Source: Microstegium vimineum (Eukaryota > Streptophyta > Magnoliopsida > Poales > Poaceae). Taken from it: 64,000 nt of DNA. The stretch is from contig CM039126.1 of assembly GCA_022036555.1 (NCBI GenBank), positions 32,015,925 to 32,079,924 of the forward strand, in the 5' to 3' direction. This document shows, in pieces, positions 11,610 through 22,750 of the stretch. Both the position numbers and the translations under genes were made by a program. The notes beneath the pieces are model-generated. The model did no database searches. It was not told the DNA's origin and worked only from the letters and a program-made list of their open reading frames with translations. Each line of letters opens with the position of its first letter. Within the stretch, counting starts at the first letter, position 1.

Positions 11610-12421
11610 ATATGCGTGCTTTAGTGATGTATATGTCATGTGATAGGGAAGCCCCAGCTGGGTTTAACTAGTTCGAATCGTCATGTTCCTCGGAAATGGA
11701 AACATAACTCTGTTATTTACATCGTAGTTAATGAAACTTAAACTAGATACTTGTTGGTCCCCTTTCATGGATGCTTTTTTACCTCGTTATCATTCATAAA
11801 TCTAGATCGGTACTTGAGTAATCTTATGAACGAATCAAATGAATTTCAATTCTTTTATAACTGCTCATTTATGCAAAATACTTGATTCTTGCAAACCACA
11901 CCTTGAATCCTATGACTTGCATACCTTTTGTCCACCAAATATTTTCTTTTGTCGGATAAGTCTTGTTGAGTACTCCCGTACTCAGGGTTTGTTAACCCCT
12001 ATTGTAGATGAGGGTCATAGTCCAGTTTGTGTAGCCTCGTGCTGCATGACCGTTGTAACTGTGGATGAAGATGAGGAATGAACTGTCTTTGCTTGACTCT
12101 TGGGCAAGAGTACCTCGGTTGTTTGGTTCAAACTCTATCACGAGCCTGAGGTAATAATATCATATGACACTATGTTATGTTTCAAAAACCTATGGTTTGT
12201 AATATGACTTTTAATTTCCGCTACTTTGATGTAAGTTAAATTATTGTATTACTTCTGCAATGTTTGTGATGAGGATGATCCTGTTCGGGAAGAGGTGGAT
12301 GACCCGCTGTAAAGTGGCGACACCTGACGGATTGATTAAGACTTGGATCATTTGTTTTGAATTAAGTCGGATGGACTATTAATCCTAGCAAGTGGGTCCT
12401 GTCTTAAGAGGTTCTATCACA
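11610..12421 (+). mobile_element. 3' part of a Ty3/gypsy LTR, same family as 27753-31613
   Basis: This matches about 30807-31613 over its whole length. Shared landmarks are GATAGGGAAGCCCCAGCTGG, GAGTACTCCCGTACTCAGG, TTGCTTGACTCTTGGGCAAG and the end TTAAGAGGTTCTATCACA. The 5' part was displaced by the reversed SIRE LTR. The CA end at 12421 abuts GC-rich DNA (CGCCGGCG) that resembles the sequence just left of the gap. This suggests a solo LTR inserted into GC-rich host DNA. Confidence 0.8.
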
Positions 12422-12543
12422 CGCCGGCGCGGCTGTGGCCTCCATGTCGTACGCCAGGGTCAGGCTCACCGGCCGCATCGGGGATGCGCTCCTCCCGCAC
12501 CGCGAGCAGCACCAGGCTAGGCCTAGCCGGTGTGGCACCGTGG
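12422..12543. other. Short GC-rich host-like segment
   Basis: These 122 bp lie between two transposon ends. On the plus strand they read MSYARVRLTGRIGDALLPH in an open frame from an ATG at 12443, which could be a gene fragment. I do not recognise it, and the segment is too short to call. Confidence 0.3.
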
Positions 12544-12846
12544 TGTTACACCCCTTGGCCGCCGCCCGTCGCCGGCGATGACGTGAGCACGCACAATCAG
12601 ATCAACGTGAGGTAGTGCGACGAGGAAGCGGGCAGGGAAAACCCTCGTGCCTTGGCTTCTGATATATTGTCTAAAATTGCATAGTGTTCCCAGATACAGA
12701 ACAGGGGTTCAAGTACCCGACTCGAACAGCCGCCGACGCAGTGGCCCCACATGACAGAGTCTATTACATGAAAACGTAAAGTATGAAATGCGCTAGCCTA
12801 CAACTCTGCTTTTCCTCAGGCTTGTTGTGTGTCTGACACCGTGACA
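12544..12846 (-). mobile_element. 3' LTR of the Reina-like chromovirus
   Basis: On the minus strand the LTR starts TGTCACGG at 12846, directly after a polypurine tract (AAGGGGGGAGG, 12847-12857). It probably ends ...TGTAACA at 12544, giving about 303 bp, which is the short size usual for Reina elements. It closes the element whose coding pieces lie to the right. The far end is inferred only from TG...CA logic. Confidence 0.65.
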
Positions 12847-12874
12847 CCTCCCCCCTTGTGATGTCGCTTGTCCC

Positions 12875-14575
12875 TGAAGAATCATGGACCCTTGTGTTTA
12901 GGCGATTAACGACAATGCTAGGTCACTATGACTAACGTGTGTTTTGCAGAGGCAAAGTCATTTGTGTTAGTTCATTAGTGATACAATTTGAATGGGCTTA
13001 ATGGATATTCATGCCCCCAAGATGGAAATCGTTTCAGTTGCAAAGGATGGTGATACAAGTTGAAGACTAGGCTAGTTCTTAGTGCCATAAGGTTGAGAAG
13101 GGCACTAAGTATAGCTAGTTTTTTGTTTTTTTCTTTGACCATACTATAAAGGGGGGTATGAGATTAGTAGCTTGACCTAGGAGAGTTTAGGAGAGTGGGT
13201 ATATGCACACTTGTCACAACTAGTCCTAGAGACCTTGCTTTCAGCCCTTGGTTAACCCTAGAAATGGTAGGAGCAAAATCCCTTGAGAGATCTCAGCAAA
13301 AACAATTGATATAGGGGGAGAAAGAGGCTCCGGACCAGTTTGCCAAGTAGGCGTCGGACCAAGGAGAGTGGTCCGACGGTCCCTGACTTAGGCAAATGTC
13401 CAGCTCGAGGAGCTCCGGACCACCTGTCTGGAGAGCGTCGGACCATAGGAGAGTGGTCCGATGGCTCGTGTTAGAGAGAGATAGCCTAAAAGAAGGCTCC
13501 GGACTAGTCCGACGGTGAGTCCGACGGCTAGTCCGATGCTTCAAGACAGGAGGCTGATTTCATACAGTAAGCTCCCTGCCTCCGGACCAGAGCGTCGGAC
13601 CAGGGCTCCGGACCAAGGAGAGTGGTCCGGTGGTTCGAAGAAGAGAAAATGTTTTCACTCAGTGAGCACCCTGGCTCCGGACCAGTGCGTCGGACCAGGG
13701 CGTCGGACCAAGCAGAGTAGTCCGACGGTGCCTGAGTTTGAATTCAGAGTGAGCTCCGGACTAGTGTGCTTGGTCCGGTGGTGTGAGCTCCGGACTAGTC
13801 CGGTGGCTTCGCAAAGAAAAGAAAAAGCAAAAAACGGCTAGTTTTGGAGGTGGGGACTATTTATAGTTGCCCCCTTCGTCCTTAGGAGTGCTCTTGGGCA
13901 TTGTTTCAGCTGGTGACACCTTGAGAGAACCTTTGGAGAGCCAAGTGCCTAGTGAGGGAGAGATTAGAGAGAGTTCATCTTGTTCTTCCCTCCAAGAGTG
14001 ATTAGGAGTGACTTGTGTGCATCCATCCACCTTCCTAGCCTTGAGTTGGTCAAGTGAAGGTCTTGTGCTTGTTACTCTTGGTGTTCGACAGCACCTAGAC
14101 GGTTTGGTGTTGTTTGGAGGAAGTGATCGCCGGAAGATTGTCGGCGGCTCTTCTCCAAGCTTCTGTGATCGGTTGTGGGCGATTCACACCCAGCCGAAGT
14201 GGCGAAGAATCAGCCCGTAGAGAGCACTCTACCCTTGCGCGGGTAGAGGGGGAGCGATACCTTGCGAGGTGATCCAACGAGGACTACGGGGGGTGTCGAC
14301 ACCTCGATACCTCGGGAAAACATCGCTGCATCACTAAGATTCTCTTTCCCTAGCTCTTTACTCTATTGCATTTATTTTGAGCTGTGTTCTTATCTTTCCT
14401 ACTAGAATTGCTTAGGTTGTTCTTAAATTCCATGAACTGCTACCGCTTTCTAGCTAGGACACACGGACGGTAGACACTAGGGGGTGATTGGCTTTTGATA
14501 GGTTTTCATATTTGCTTTAGAAATTTAAAACAAGCCCAATTCACCCCCCCCCCTCTTGGCATCTTGATCCTTTTA
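12875..14575 (+). mobile_element. SIRE-like Ty1/copia solo LTR
   Basis: This 1701-bp LTR begins TGAAGAATCATGGACCC and ends CTTGATCCTTTTA (expected ...CA). It is flanked by an exact duplication GTCCC at 12870-12874 and 14576-14580. It is inserted in the Reina-like element just before that element's polypurine tract. A TATA-like GACTATTTATAG lies near 13857. From 13330 to 13800 it holds a dense set of GGACCA/TGGTCC motifs. ORFs inside are short and not conserved. Confidence 0.93.
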
Positions 14576-15042
14576 GTCCCCAAGCGGGTGCAGCTGGGAA
14601 GCGCTTCTTCAAGATGTAGTAATCTTCCCAGGTGGTCACGGAAGATGGTAAGACCGGACCATGATACCTTGACCTGAGGCACGACGACGTTACCTTTCTT
14701 GACCAGACGCTTGTCGATGATCGCCTGTGGTATAGCTTGCGCAGCTTGGATATCAGTAGTCATAGGGAGTGTGTCATACACTGGAGTTTCATGTGGCACA
14801 AAAGGCTTCAACTGAGAGATGTGGAAGACATTATGGATTTGAGCTGATGTTTGGAGTTCCAATTTGTAAGCTACTGAGCCAATGCGCTCCAGAACAGTAT
14901 ATGGCCCATAGTACTTTAGTGCCAATTTGGGGTAGGGTCTATTTGCCAGCGAGGATTGAGTATATGGTTGAAGTTTTAGGAACACCTGATCACCCACACT
15001 GAAGTGAAAGTCAGTTCTCTTCTTGTCAGCAATTTGCTTCAT
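14576..15042 (-). pseudogene. Integrase C-terminus and chromodomain of Reina-like element
   Basis: The reading starts with the integrase tail phrases FSVGDQVFLKLQPY, YYGPYTVLERIG and HNVFHISQLKPF, which lead to a chromodomain-like segment RLVKKGNVVVPQVKVSWSG. Chromoviruses use this tail to steer integration. The open frame runs on past 14576 into the inserted SIRE LTR, so the native C-terminus is lost. The link from integrase (ending at 15229) is broken by a frameshift and stops. Confidence 0.85.
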
Positions 15043-15228
15043 CCTGTTTCTGAGCCCGTGCTAAGTTCTGCTTCAGAGATTGCAGATGAAGCTCTCTGTC
15101 TTGCACCAATTCTTGTACCTTAGTTGGTGTGGTGTGTGATATAGTTGGAACTACCCCAAATTAGGATAATACCCATAGAGTGCCTTGAAAGGAGAACAAG
15201 CTAGAGCAGCATGATATGAAGAATTGTA

Positions 15229-15873
15229 CTAGAGTTCTGCCAATGGTAGCCATTGTCGCAAATTTGTTGGGGCATCCTGGACAGAGCAGCGTAGATACAT
15301 CTCGACGCATTGATTCACGCGTTTAGTTTGCCCATCGGATTGTGGGTGGTATGCAGTGGTGAAGTGGAGATCCACTTGATAGGCCTTAAAGATGGCTTTC
15401 CAAAAGGTGCTCATGAATATTGTATCCCTGTCACTGACAATAGAATTAGGAAGACCATGGAGTTTGAAAATGTTTTGCATGAATACCTGTGCTATTGTTG
15501 TAGCTGTGTAAGGGTGCTTGATTGCAATGAAGTGTGCATACATGGTAAGCCTGTCTACTATGACCAAGATAGCATTGTATCCCTGTGATTTGGGTAACCC
15601 TTCCACAAAGTCCATATAGAGGTCCTGCCATATGCCTTCAGGTATAGGCAATGGTTGGAGAAGACCAAGGGGATGGGTGTTGCTGTTCTTGGACTGCTGG
15701 CATATGACACACTGCTTAACAAAGTTCTCTACATCTTTCCTCATCCCTTTCCAAGTGAAATGGGTTTTTAGTTTGTGGAATGTGACAGCTATCCTAGAAT
15801 GGCCGTCGAGGGCACTGGAATGGCATGAAGCAATGATCTTTGTTTGGAGGGCAGAGTTATGACCAATCCACAC
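15229..15873 (-). pseudogene. Integrase core, Reina-like element, catalytic Glu replaced
   Basis: The N-terminal zinc-binding half is visible as HSSALDGHSR and CVICQQSK. The catalytic core follows with DLYMDFVEGLP (first Asp) and VSDRDTIF (second Asp). At the third catalytic site the frame reads HPQSDGQTKRVNQ, where related elements have TERVNQ, so the DDE glutamate is now lysine. The protein could not integrate DNA even if translated. About 215 codons are open with no internal stop. Confidence 0.9.
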
Positions 15874-15942
15874 TTTGTCATTGTGTCTAATAAGACCTTT
15901 GTCAACAGCATAGCCTTCAGAGTTGGGGCTAGAAACAACCCA

Positions 15943-16290
15943 CTACTGGAGCAGTTCTTGTGCTTTGGGGTCAGTGGTATATGAATTCAACACCTCTTGA
16001 ATCCAAGCAGGCTGAACAACAGAGACTGCCTGGATGGCAAAAAGATGGGCAACTCTTGATAATGCATCTACAACATCATTTTCCTTGCCTTTCTTGTAAA
16101 TGATTTTGAAGTCTAGGCCCATCAGTCTTGTCATAGCTTTTCTTTGCAAGTCAGAGTGTAAATTCTGCTCAGTGAGGTAAGCTAAAGACTTGTGATCAGT
16201 GACAATAGTAAATGTTCCCCTTTGGAGGTAATGTCTCCATCTCTCTATTGCCATGATTAAGGCTAAGAACTCCTTCTCATAGATGGACAA
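15943..16290 (-). pseudogene. RNase H domain, Reina-like element
   Basis: The phrases SIYEKEFLALIMAIERWRHY, IVTDHKSLAYL and GKENDVVDALSR are those of the RNase H domain of Ty3/gypsy polymerase, with the Glu and Asp catalytic positions present. It lies between the reverse transcriptase (right) and integrase (left). Stops and frameshifts separate it from both neighbours. Confidence 0.9.
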
Positions 16291-16459
16291 GGTTGATGTT
16301 TACCACCCAATGCTTTGGTTAAGTAAGCAATTGGTCTTCCATGTTGATTGAGTATTGCCCCAATGCCAGTCTAACAAGCATCAGTCTCTACTATGAATGG
16401 CTCTTGGAAATTGGGTAGGGTCAGGTACTGGTGTTTGGGTCATTGTTGTTTTGATTGTA

Positions 16460-17058
16460 TCAAAAGCCACATGTGCTCCTTAAGAGTTCAAAAACTTCTT
16501 GCAAGTGGTTGACATGATCATTCAGAGAGGAGTTGTATATAAGGCTATCATCTAGGAATACTAGAACAGACTGTCTAAGCATACGTTGCAGGATTTGGTT
16601 CATCAGACATTGGAAAGTGGCAGGAGCATTTGTAAGGCCAAAAGGCATTACCTTGTATTGGTAGTGGCCTTGGTGAGTCTTGAAGGCTATTTTATGTTCA
16701 TCTTTTGGTTTCATCCTCACCTGATGGTAACCTGCTTTCATATCCAGTTTAGTGAAGAACTTGGCTCCACCTAGTTCATCCAGAATCTCCTCAATCAAGG
16801 GCATTGGAAACCTGTTTTTGATAGTCATGTCATTCAACCTTCTGTAGTCAACACAAAGCCTCCAAGATCCATCTTTCTTTTTGACCAGAAGGACTGGGGA
16901 GGCAAAAAGGACTTGGTTAGACCTGAGCTGATCAGACCTGAGCTGAGCAAATCTTGGACATGGTTATCAATCTCAGTCTTGTGGTGGGGGAGTAGTGGTA
17001 TGGTCTGCTATTAATGGGTATGGCTCCTGGGATGAGGGGTATAGTATGATCATGTACT
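16460..17058 (-). pseudogene. Reverse transcriptase, Reina-like element, 5' end disrupted
   Basis: The core 16837-16460 reads NRFPMPLIEEILDELGGAKF, TKLDMKAGYHQVRM, FGLTNAPATFQCLMN and VFLDDSLIY. The last is the active-site box with both aspartates, although Ile after the box is Ser. Upstream, KKKDGSWRLCVDYRRLN-type sequence is present but shifted in frame by a short duplication (the CAGACCTGAGCTGA repeat near 16920). The frame is cut at 17058 by the Tekay-like insertion. Confidence 0.9.
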
Positions 17059-19839
17059 TGTAACACCCTAATATTTGAATTAGCAAATTAGGGTTGAATT
17101 TAAATTTAATTTGATTTAATTCAAGCATTTGTGTGATCACAGAATTAATTAAATAAAAATAAAATAAATCTCATGTTAGGGTTCAACATGTTGTGCATTT
17201 CATGTCCCTGCATTTTTCTTGTGTTGAGTGAGTTTGCAAAACCCTAGAAAATATTTCAAAATCCATTTAGAAAATTATTTGCAAAATAAAATAAAAAGAA
17301 AATGGAAAAATCTTTCCTTCTCTCCCTCTCTCTCTTTCAGCCCGAGAAGCCCAACACCGGCCTGCTTTCCCCTCCCCTTCTCTCTCTCCCGCAGTGGGCC
17401 GGCCCAGCTCGCCCGCGCCCGTGGCCTCTCTCCCTCTTCTCTCGCTGACACCGAGGCCCCGCCCATCAGTCCCCTCTTCTCCCTCCCAAGACCGAGCCGA
17501 ACTCTGGCCGCACCGACGCTGCGTTCGCCGATCCCGCAACCGCTCCCCTCCGCGGTTTCCGCGCGTGTCCGCGTGGGATTCTCCCTCCCTGACCCCGCCA
17601 TAAATAGCACCGACCCCGCGTCGTCTCTCCCATCGCCTCGCCTCGTCTCGCATTAGCAGTAGCAGCGCCGCCGCGTTCCGCCGTCAAGCCGCCGTCGTTC
17701 CGTGCGTCTCCGACCGTGGTAGGTCTCCTCGACAAGCGCATCGACTTCGCAAGCCCGCGGAACATCTCCCCCTTCTCTTTGCCCTCTCCCTTGTGCTCTG
17801 GTTCCTCGTGTCGCCGTGCTGCAGGGAGCCCGCGCCGCTGTGCTACGTCGCCGGCCATCCACGGCTAACCCCGAGCCTCGCCGTTGCCCTAGGCGAGTTC
17901 GCTGTGCTTCCCTCTCTCTCCCGGTGCCCTCGGTTTGGAAAACCGAGCACCCTAACGCCAGATCGGTCTACGCCGACGAGCTTCGGGCTCGGCCGGCCAT
18001 GGTGCCACCGGGCGCCGCCCTGCTCCGGCCACTGCGCCGCCTCTCTCCCCCCCCCCCCTTCTTCTAATCTGAGCCCTCCATCTCAGATCCAGTGGCTCAG
18101 GATCAAAGATACCCCTTCGAGTGGTATTTTTGCTAAAGAGCCCCTGCCTTTTTCTAGCCCTCAACCCGCAGTCCTAAGGCGGATTTCAGCAATACGCTTT
18201 TTCTCTCTGGAAAGCGTAATCTCCTTTAAATCTGATTTAATTCGGTTTTAAAAGAAAATTCCTATTTTCCGTTTTACCACTAATTTTCAAATGCTTATAA
18301 TTTGCTCGTTTTAAATCCAAATCGACCCGTTCAAGTTGCGTTAGATCCGTAATTTTATGCTCTATCCAGTAGTATAGATTTCATCTATGTTAATTACTTT
18401 TGAAAATCAAATTCATTTGTTAATGCTTTAATCTTGCCCTTTTCAAAATCTTATTTAATCTATAATTTATTCGTTTTAGATCCGTTTAGCGTGGTTCTCG
18501 CGTATTTGTGATCGTAGTAAAATATAGATCTGTTTTATAACCTTTTCAAAGCCTCTTTATTGTTTATGGTGTAATGTTCTAATCATATCTTTATTGCTTC
18601 GTGTATGATTGTTCGGATGATTACGTGGTGATGTTGATCGAGTACAGCCGGTGAGATTTTCGGTGAGCAAGAGTTCTTTGCAGCAGATCACGATCACCAG
18701 GAGCTTTGTGATCAAGGCAAGTTTAACATGGGATCACCCTTGTTACCTATTCACCATAATTCATTTAGTCATATTGCATGTGTCTAATTTTGATTCCTAT
18801 TTAGATCTTTACCATAGCTTTGTTATCCTTTTACCTTATCACCATGGGTTTCTATGCATATGGGTAGCTTTGCTATGCTTTACATGATGAATATTGAATC
18901 GAATATTGACTAATGATATATGCAACAAGGAGATAAAATTGGCTTTTATAGCAACATGGAATAGGACCCCACTGTAGGGCAAAAGCTGGGACTTAAATGC
19001 AACCATGAGTGCTATAATGGCTCTGGCTTTAGTCAAGTATGAAGATTCGTACTAGCATGTTGGCAGTTCGTGAAAGGCACCATTGCCGAGCTGGTTGTAG
19101 GGCATGTCCTAGGGTGGTTACCGCTTCGAAAGGTACCATCGAGTAGGGGCTTTACATACCCCTTGCCCTTGGGTCCGTAGGGTCTGTCAACATGTTGGGA
19201 AGACTTTTGAAAGACTTCATAGTGTTCCCTATCCACTCACCTTGGAAGTGTTATGGGACTAGCTATCCCGGGCATATGGGCTACACGGCTTGTGGGTAAA
19301 GTGTATAACCTCTGCAGAGTGTAAATCTATCATGATAGCCGTGCTCACGGTCACGAGCGGCCTGGAAAACTCACAGTGTAGGTGATCATGTTGTTTAATT
19401 GTTAGTGTGGTTTATTAATCTCATCATGTGGTTATTAATTGGGTTAAGCATAACTAAAGCTAAGTGTTGGTAAAACTTGACCAAGTTAAAAGCAACCGCA
19501 GTACAGACAGTGTTAGCCTTTGAGCTTCATAACCCTATGTTACTCTTGCTGAGTACTTTAAGTGCTCACTCTTAATTTCTCAACCCCTTCAGATGGCTAT
19601 GAAGACTACCGTGAGGAGTACTAGGCTAGTGGTCAACCAGTCGGCGTTCCCTGTGAAGTGGAGCTTCATCACGAGAGTTATCTTTATTTTCCGTTGTTTT
19701 GTTTAAGAATATTATTCGTTATGTAATAAGCACTTAGTGATGGTACTATTTAAAGATTTGTCGGCTTATGTGTGTGATTGATCTCTGGGCACACATGAGT
19801 TATTCATATTCAATTTTATCCTTAAAATTGGGTGTGACA
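17059..19839 (+). mobile_element. 5' LTR of the Tekay-like element
   Basis: This 2781-bp LTR starts TGTAACACCCTAATA and ends GGGTGTGACA, followed at once by the PBS. A GC-rich section (about 17330-18070) with CT-rich tracts looks like a promoter and leader. The ORFs there, on both strands, are composition artefacts. Confidence 0.88.
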
Positions 19840-19842
19840 AAT

Positions 19843-19854
19843 TAGTATCAGAGC
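19843..19854 (+). other. Primer-binding site, tRNA-iMet type
   Basis: TAGTATCAGAGC begins 3 bp after the LTR end and matches the initiator-Met complement TGGTATCAGAGC except for one G-to-A change. Confidence 0.88.
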
Positions 19855-20030
19855 GAGGTTGATTGTAGGACGCAAGTCTAGTTAGAATGGTCTTCTTACC
19901 TTGTCCTTACCTTCTCTTTTCATGCTTACATCCTTGTGTATATAATTTCTCAAATTGTTTTTGCTACACTTGACTTATTCTATTGTGAAAATGTTGTTCT
20001 AATCTATCTCTATCTTTGTCATGGTTAAAG

Positions 20031-20839
20031 ATGCCTACCCTTCGCCGATCAGCTCGTCTCAGTTTCAGTGAACGTGTTCCTCCGCAACAGTTTGCCCCTC
20101 CTGAACCCAAGCGACAATGGTGGAATCTCAGGAAGAACCAGAGGAGGAAATCCAGGAAATATCCAGTGGCGAAGAGTACCATGGGGAAGAAAGCCCCCAT
20201 GCCCCAAGTGCTGACGTTAATTCCTCTACTCCTGATGTCGTCGAAGAAGATCTACCAGAAGAGCCAGGGTGGATCTGCACTAAGTATATCCGAGGAGGAG
20301 CGAACAGCAGCTACGCTCACTCCCAGCTGGTGGACCTGGTGGGGGAATGCCACCCAGGACCCGAGATTGCAACCATGTACACTTGCAAGGAATACAAACA
20401 TCCCCTCGCCAACACCTACTGGAAGGCGAAGATCTATATATGTGGAAGTGCTGGTGGGCAAGCAGCTGAACGTGTGGATTATACCTTCCATATCTGTGTT
20501 GCTCATCCTACCATAGAAGCAAGTATGAAGGACGTCGCGTTCTCTGCATATAAGGCCATCCACAACAAGTTCAGAGAAAGGATCGCCAACACTCGACGTC
20601 GTTTCATCCCTCGTTTCGATGCGGAGCAAGGTTGGATAATCGCCGAACCTAACGGTGAAGGTGGCCCCGTCCTGAATGAGCTCGTCAACTTCGTTCATGA
20701 GATGATGAGCATGTATGGTCATCTCCTAATAGAAGCAAGGGAGCTGTGCAAGGAGCTTAAGCGCAGTCACCACCAACAAGATGAGCTTCGTGAAGAGTTT
20801 GGGCTGTCAAAGAACTTCAAGAAGATCAAGAAGAATTAG
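20031..20839 (+). pseudogene. Extra ORF of unknown function between PBS and gag of the Tekay-like element
   Basis: A long open frame encodes 240 codons from 20117 to 20839. A second frame upstream (20031 to about 20115, MPTLRRSARLSFSERVPP) looks like its true N-terminus and is separated by one frameshift near 20112. The protein has an acidic N-terminal third (ESQEEPEEEIQEISSGEEY). A folded-looking middle follows, with EYKHPLANTYWKAKIYI, DYTFHICVAHPTIEASM and AYKAIHNKFRERI, and then a basic tail ending KKIKKN. I recognise no gag, protease or polymerase motif. Its position before gag and its conserved look suggest an element-encoded accessory protein. Function is unknown. Confidence 0.6.
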
Positions 20840-21475
20840 GACTAGGAATCCCTTTATAGTTCATACGCTAGTTCGTGAGTCGTGTGTGCTAGTGTTTCCT
20901 ATGTGTTTAGTTGCTTGTGCTTTTGCTAATGTGTGAGTTGGTTCTTTGTAATGATTGTGGAGGTTGTGGGCTTGTCCGCAACACTCATAGCTTAGGTTGA
21001 GTTGCTTGAAAAGCTTAATAATAATAAAGTTGTAGTTTTTGTTAATCTGCCTTTTCAGACCTCTCTGTCTTGTTAATTTTGCCTAATTAATTCTGAACTT
21101 CCTGAAATCATGAAACTTTAACTAAAAACAGTACACATCCTTATCTTTCCGTGGCCGCAAGAAGCACCTTCATATCTGTTCGAAGTTAAGAGAAACAATT
21201 CTTGCAAGTTGATGTTTCTGCGCAGTTTGGTAATCTGGACAGATCTATGTAAACATAGTTTATGGTTAAGTTAATGTCAGAACCAGAAAAAGTCAAAGTT
21301 ACGAAAGTTGTAGATAACTTCCTTATCTTTCCAACCACGTAAGTTTTGCCTCTGTTTGAGTTCGGGAACTTCAGATATGACTGTTTTTCTAGACTGTTGT
21401 GGTGCTGAAATCCAGAAAAGTTGCAGACTCGTCCCGTGTCAGGTTTTAAATTTGTTCTTATGATCTATATGATAG

Positions 21476-21866
21476 ATGTCTCGCACCAGGACTAACTCCG
21501 GATCCAACACCAGTGACAACAACAACGACAATAACCAGCACCCACTACCTCCACCACCTGCGATGACCCCAGAACAGATGCAGGCTCAGATGATGCAGAC
21601 AATGCAAGCTATGATGCAGTTCATGCAGAACTAACCCCATCAACCTGCTGGAGCTCCACCTGTCAACAAGCGGAGGGAATTTCTGCAAGGACACCCTCCT
21701 ATCTTCTCTCATGCCAGTGATCCGTTGGAGGCGGATGATTGGTTGCGTGCGGTGGAGAAGCAACTCAACATCGCACAGTGCAATGACCAGGAGAAAGTGT
21801 TGTATGCTTCTGGTCAACTTCAAGGTGCAGCTCAGACTTGGTGGAAGACATATCAAGATGTTTGTT
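21476..21866 (+). pseudogene. gag N-terminus, Tekay-like element, truncated
   Basis: ATG at 21476 opens MSRTRTNSGSNTSDNN and a Gln/Met-rich stretch. An in-frame TAA at 21632 (probably from CAA) is followed by capsid-type phrases HPPIFSHASDPLEADDWLRA and QLQGAAQTWWKTYQD. The sequence then stops at the deletion junction. Gag forms the virus-like particle core. Confidence 0.85.
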
Positions 21867-22750
21867 GGGGGACATAATACACCTTATAATGTGATCTGGT
21901 TTCCATTGTGTGTGAATGTCATTGTCTTTTTGTCCCATTCAAAAGACATTTGAGGGTGGGCTCTTAACCAGTCATAACCAAGGATGGCATCATATGGTTC
22001 CATATCTAACACAACCATGTTGGTGGAGAGAGTGTGCCCCTTGTAGAACCAGTGCAAATCTTGAGCCATAAACTCAGTAATGGTTGACCCCCCATTAGCT
22101 AGTTGCACTATTTTTGGTGGGATGGGAACCAATGGAATGTGTGCTAAGTCCACAAAATGTTTACTAACAAAGCTGTGGGAGCTGGCACTGTCAATCAATA
22201 TGAGCATTGTTTTGTCTTTGATCTTGGCTTTCAACTTGAGACAGGCAATGGTGTCTTTAGATGTAAGTGCATTCAGGGAAAGTTGACATAACTGTTCTTG
22301 GAGCTCATCCTCTGTTGCTAGCTCATTGAGCACTTCATCAGGAAGTTCTCTCTGTAAGTCAAGGTCATTGACAACCAAGGTATTAGCGGCCTTTCTGTAG
22401 TCCCTGAGTTGTCTCTCCTTCCATAGTGAGGAGGATTGGTTGCTTGGAGCTGTATCAGCTCTGGTTGGGTTGTATTGCCTTTGTTGGTATTGTTGTCTGC
22501 CGTACTTGGGCCTTGATTTCTCTAGAATTTGCTCTTGAACTTTGGCTAAAGTGGAAGCTTTGAGGACAGTAGGGGGCATTTGTGCTTCTACCATTCCTTT
22601 GACATCAGATTTGAGGTCTGTTACATACTGTTGGCTGAAGAACATGCCATCATAGCCAGCCTGATGCATAGTGATCTTGTATTGCAGATTCTGAAACTTG
22701 GTTGTATACTCCACTGATGTAGTATGCCTAAGATGCAACAGGTCATGCAT
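21867..22750 (-). pseudogene. gag C-terminus and aspartic protease, Reina-like element
   Basis: From 22750 down, gag reads HDLLHLRHTTSVEYTTKFQ, with a basic Gln-rich part around RPKYGRQQYQQRQYN. The protease follows with LILIDSASSHSFVSKHF, where the usual Asp-Ser-Gly box is Asp-Ser-Ala, and later ILGYDWLRAH. A TAA at 21881-21883 interrupts the frame just after QITL. About 290 codons are open before that. Confidence 0.88.

Larger units (their letters stand above)
17059..21866 (+). mobile_element. Tekay-like Ty3/gypsy element, 3' truncated
   Basis: The element contains a 5' LTR (17059-19839), a PBS, an extra ORF and the start of gag. It then stops abruptly at about 21866, where the Reina-like protease resumes. 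The pol genes and 3' LTR are gone. The same deletion removed the Reina protease-to-reverse-transcriptase linker, so one deletion seems to have spanned the junction. The assignment to Tekay rests on the long LTR starting TGTAACACCC, the initiator-Met PBS and gag phrases such as EADDWLRAVEK. Confidence 0.85.

Noticed and set aside
13330..13810. CRISPR-like array of GGACCA/TGGTCC repeats
   Set aside because: Repeats are only 6-7 bp, irregularly spaced, lie within a plant LTR with TSDs and recur in sister LTRs. No cas genes; the genome is eukaryotic.
14506..14575. Last 23 residues of the chromodomain ORF (ending FKFLKQI)
   Set aside because: These are read from the inserted SIRE LTR beyond the GTCCC duplication and are not native.
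17228..18251. ORFs of 110-150 codons in both strands of the Tekay-like LTR
   Set aside because: CT-rich and CpG-rich LTR leader sequence. The ORFs are low-complexity and overlap each other.
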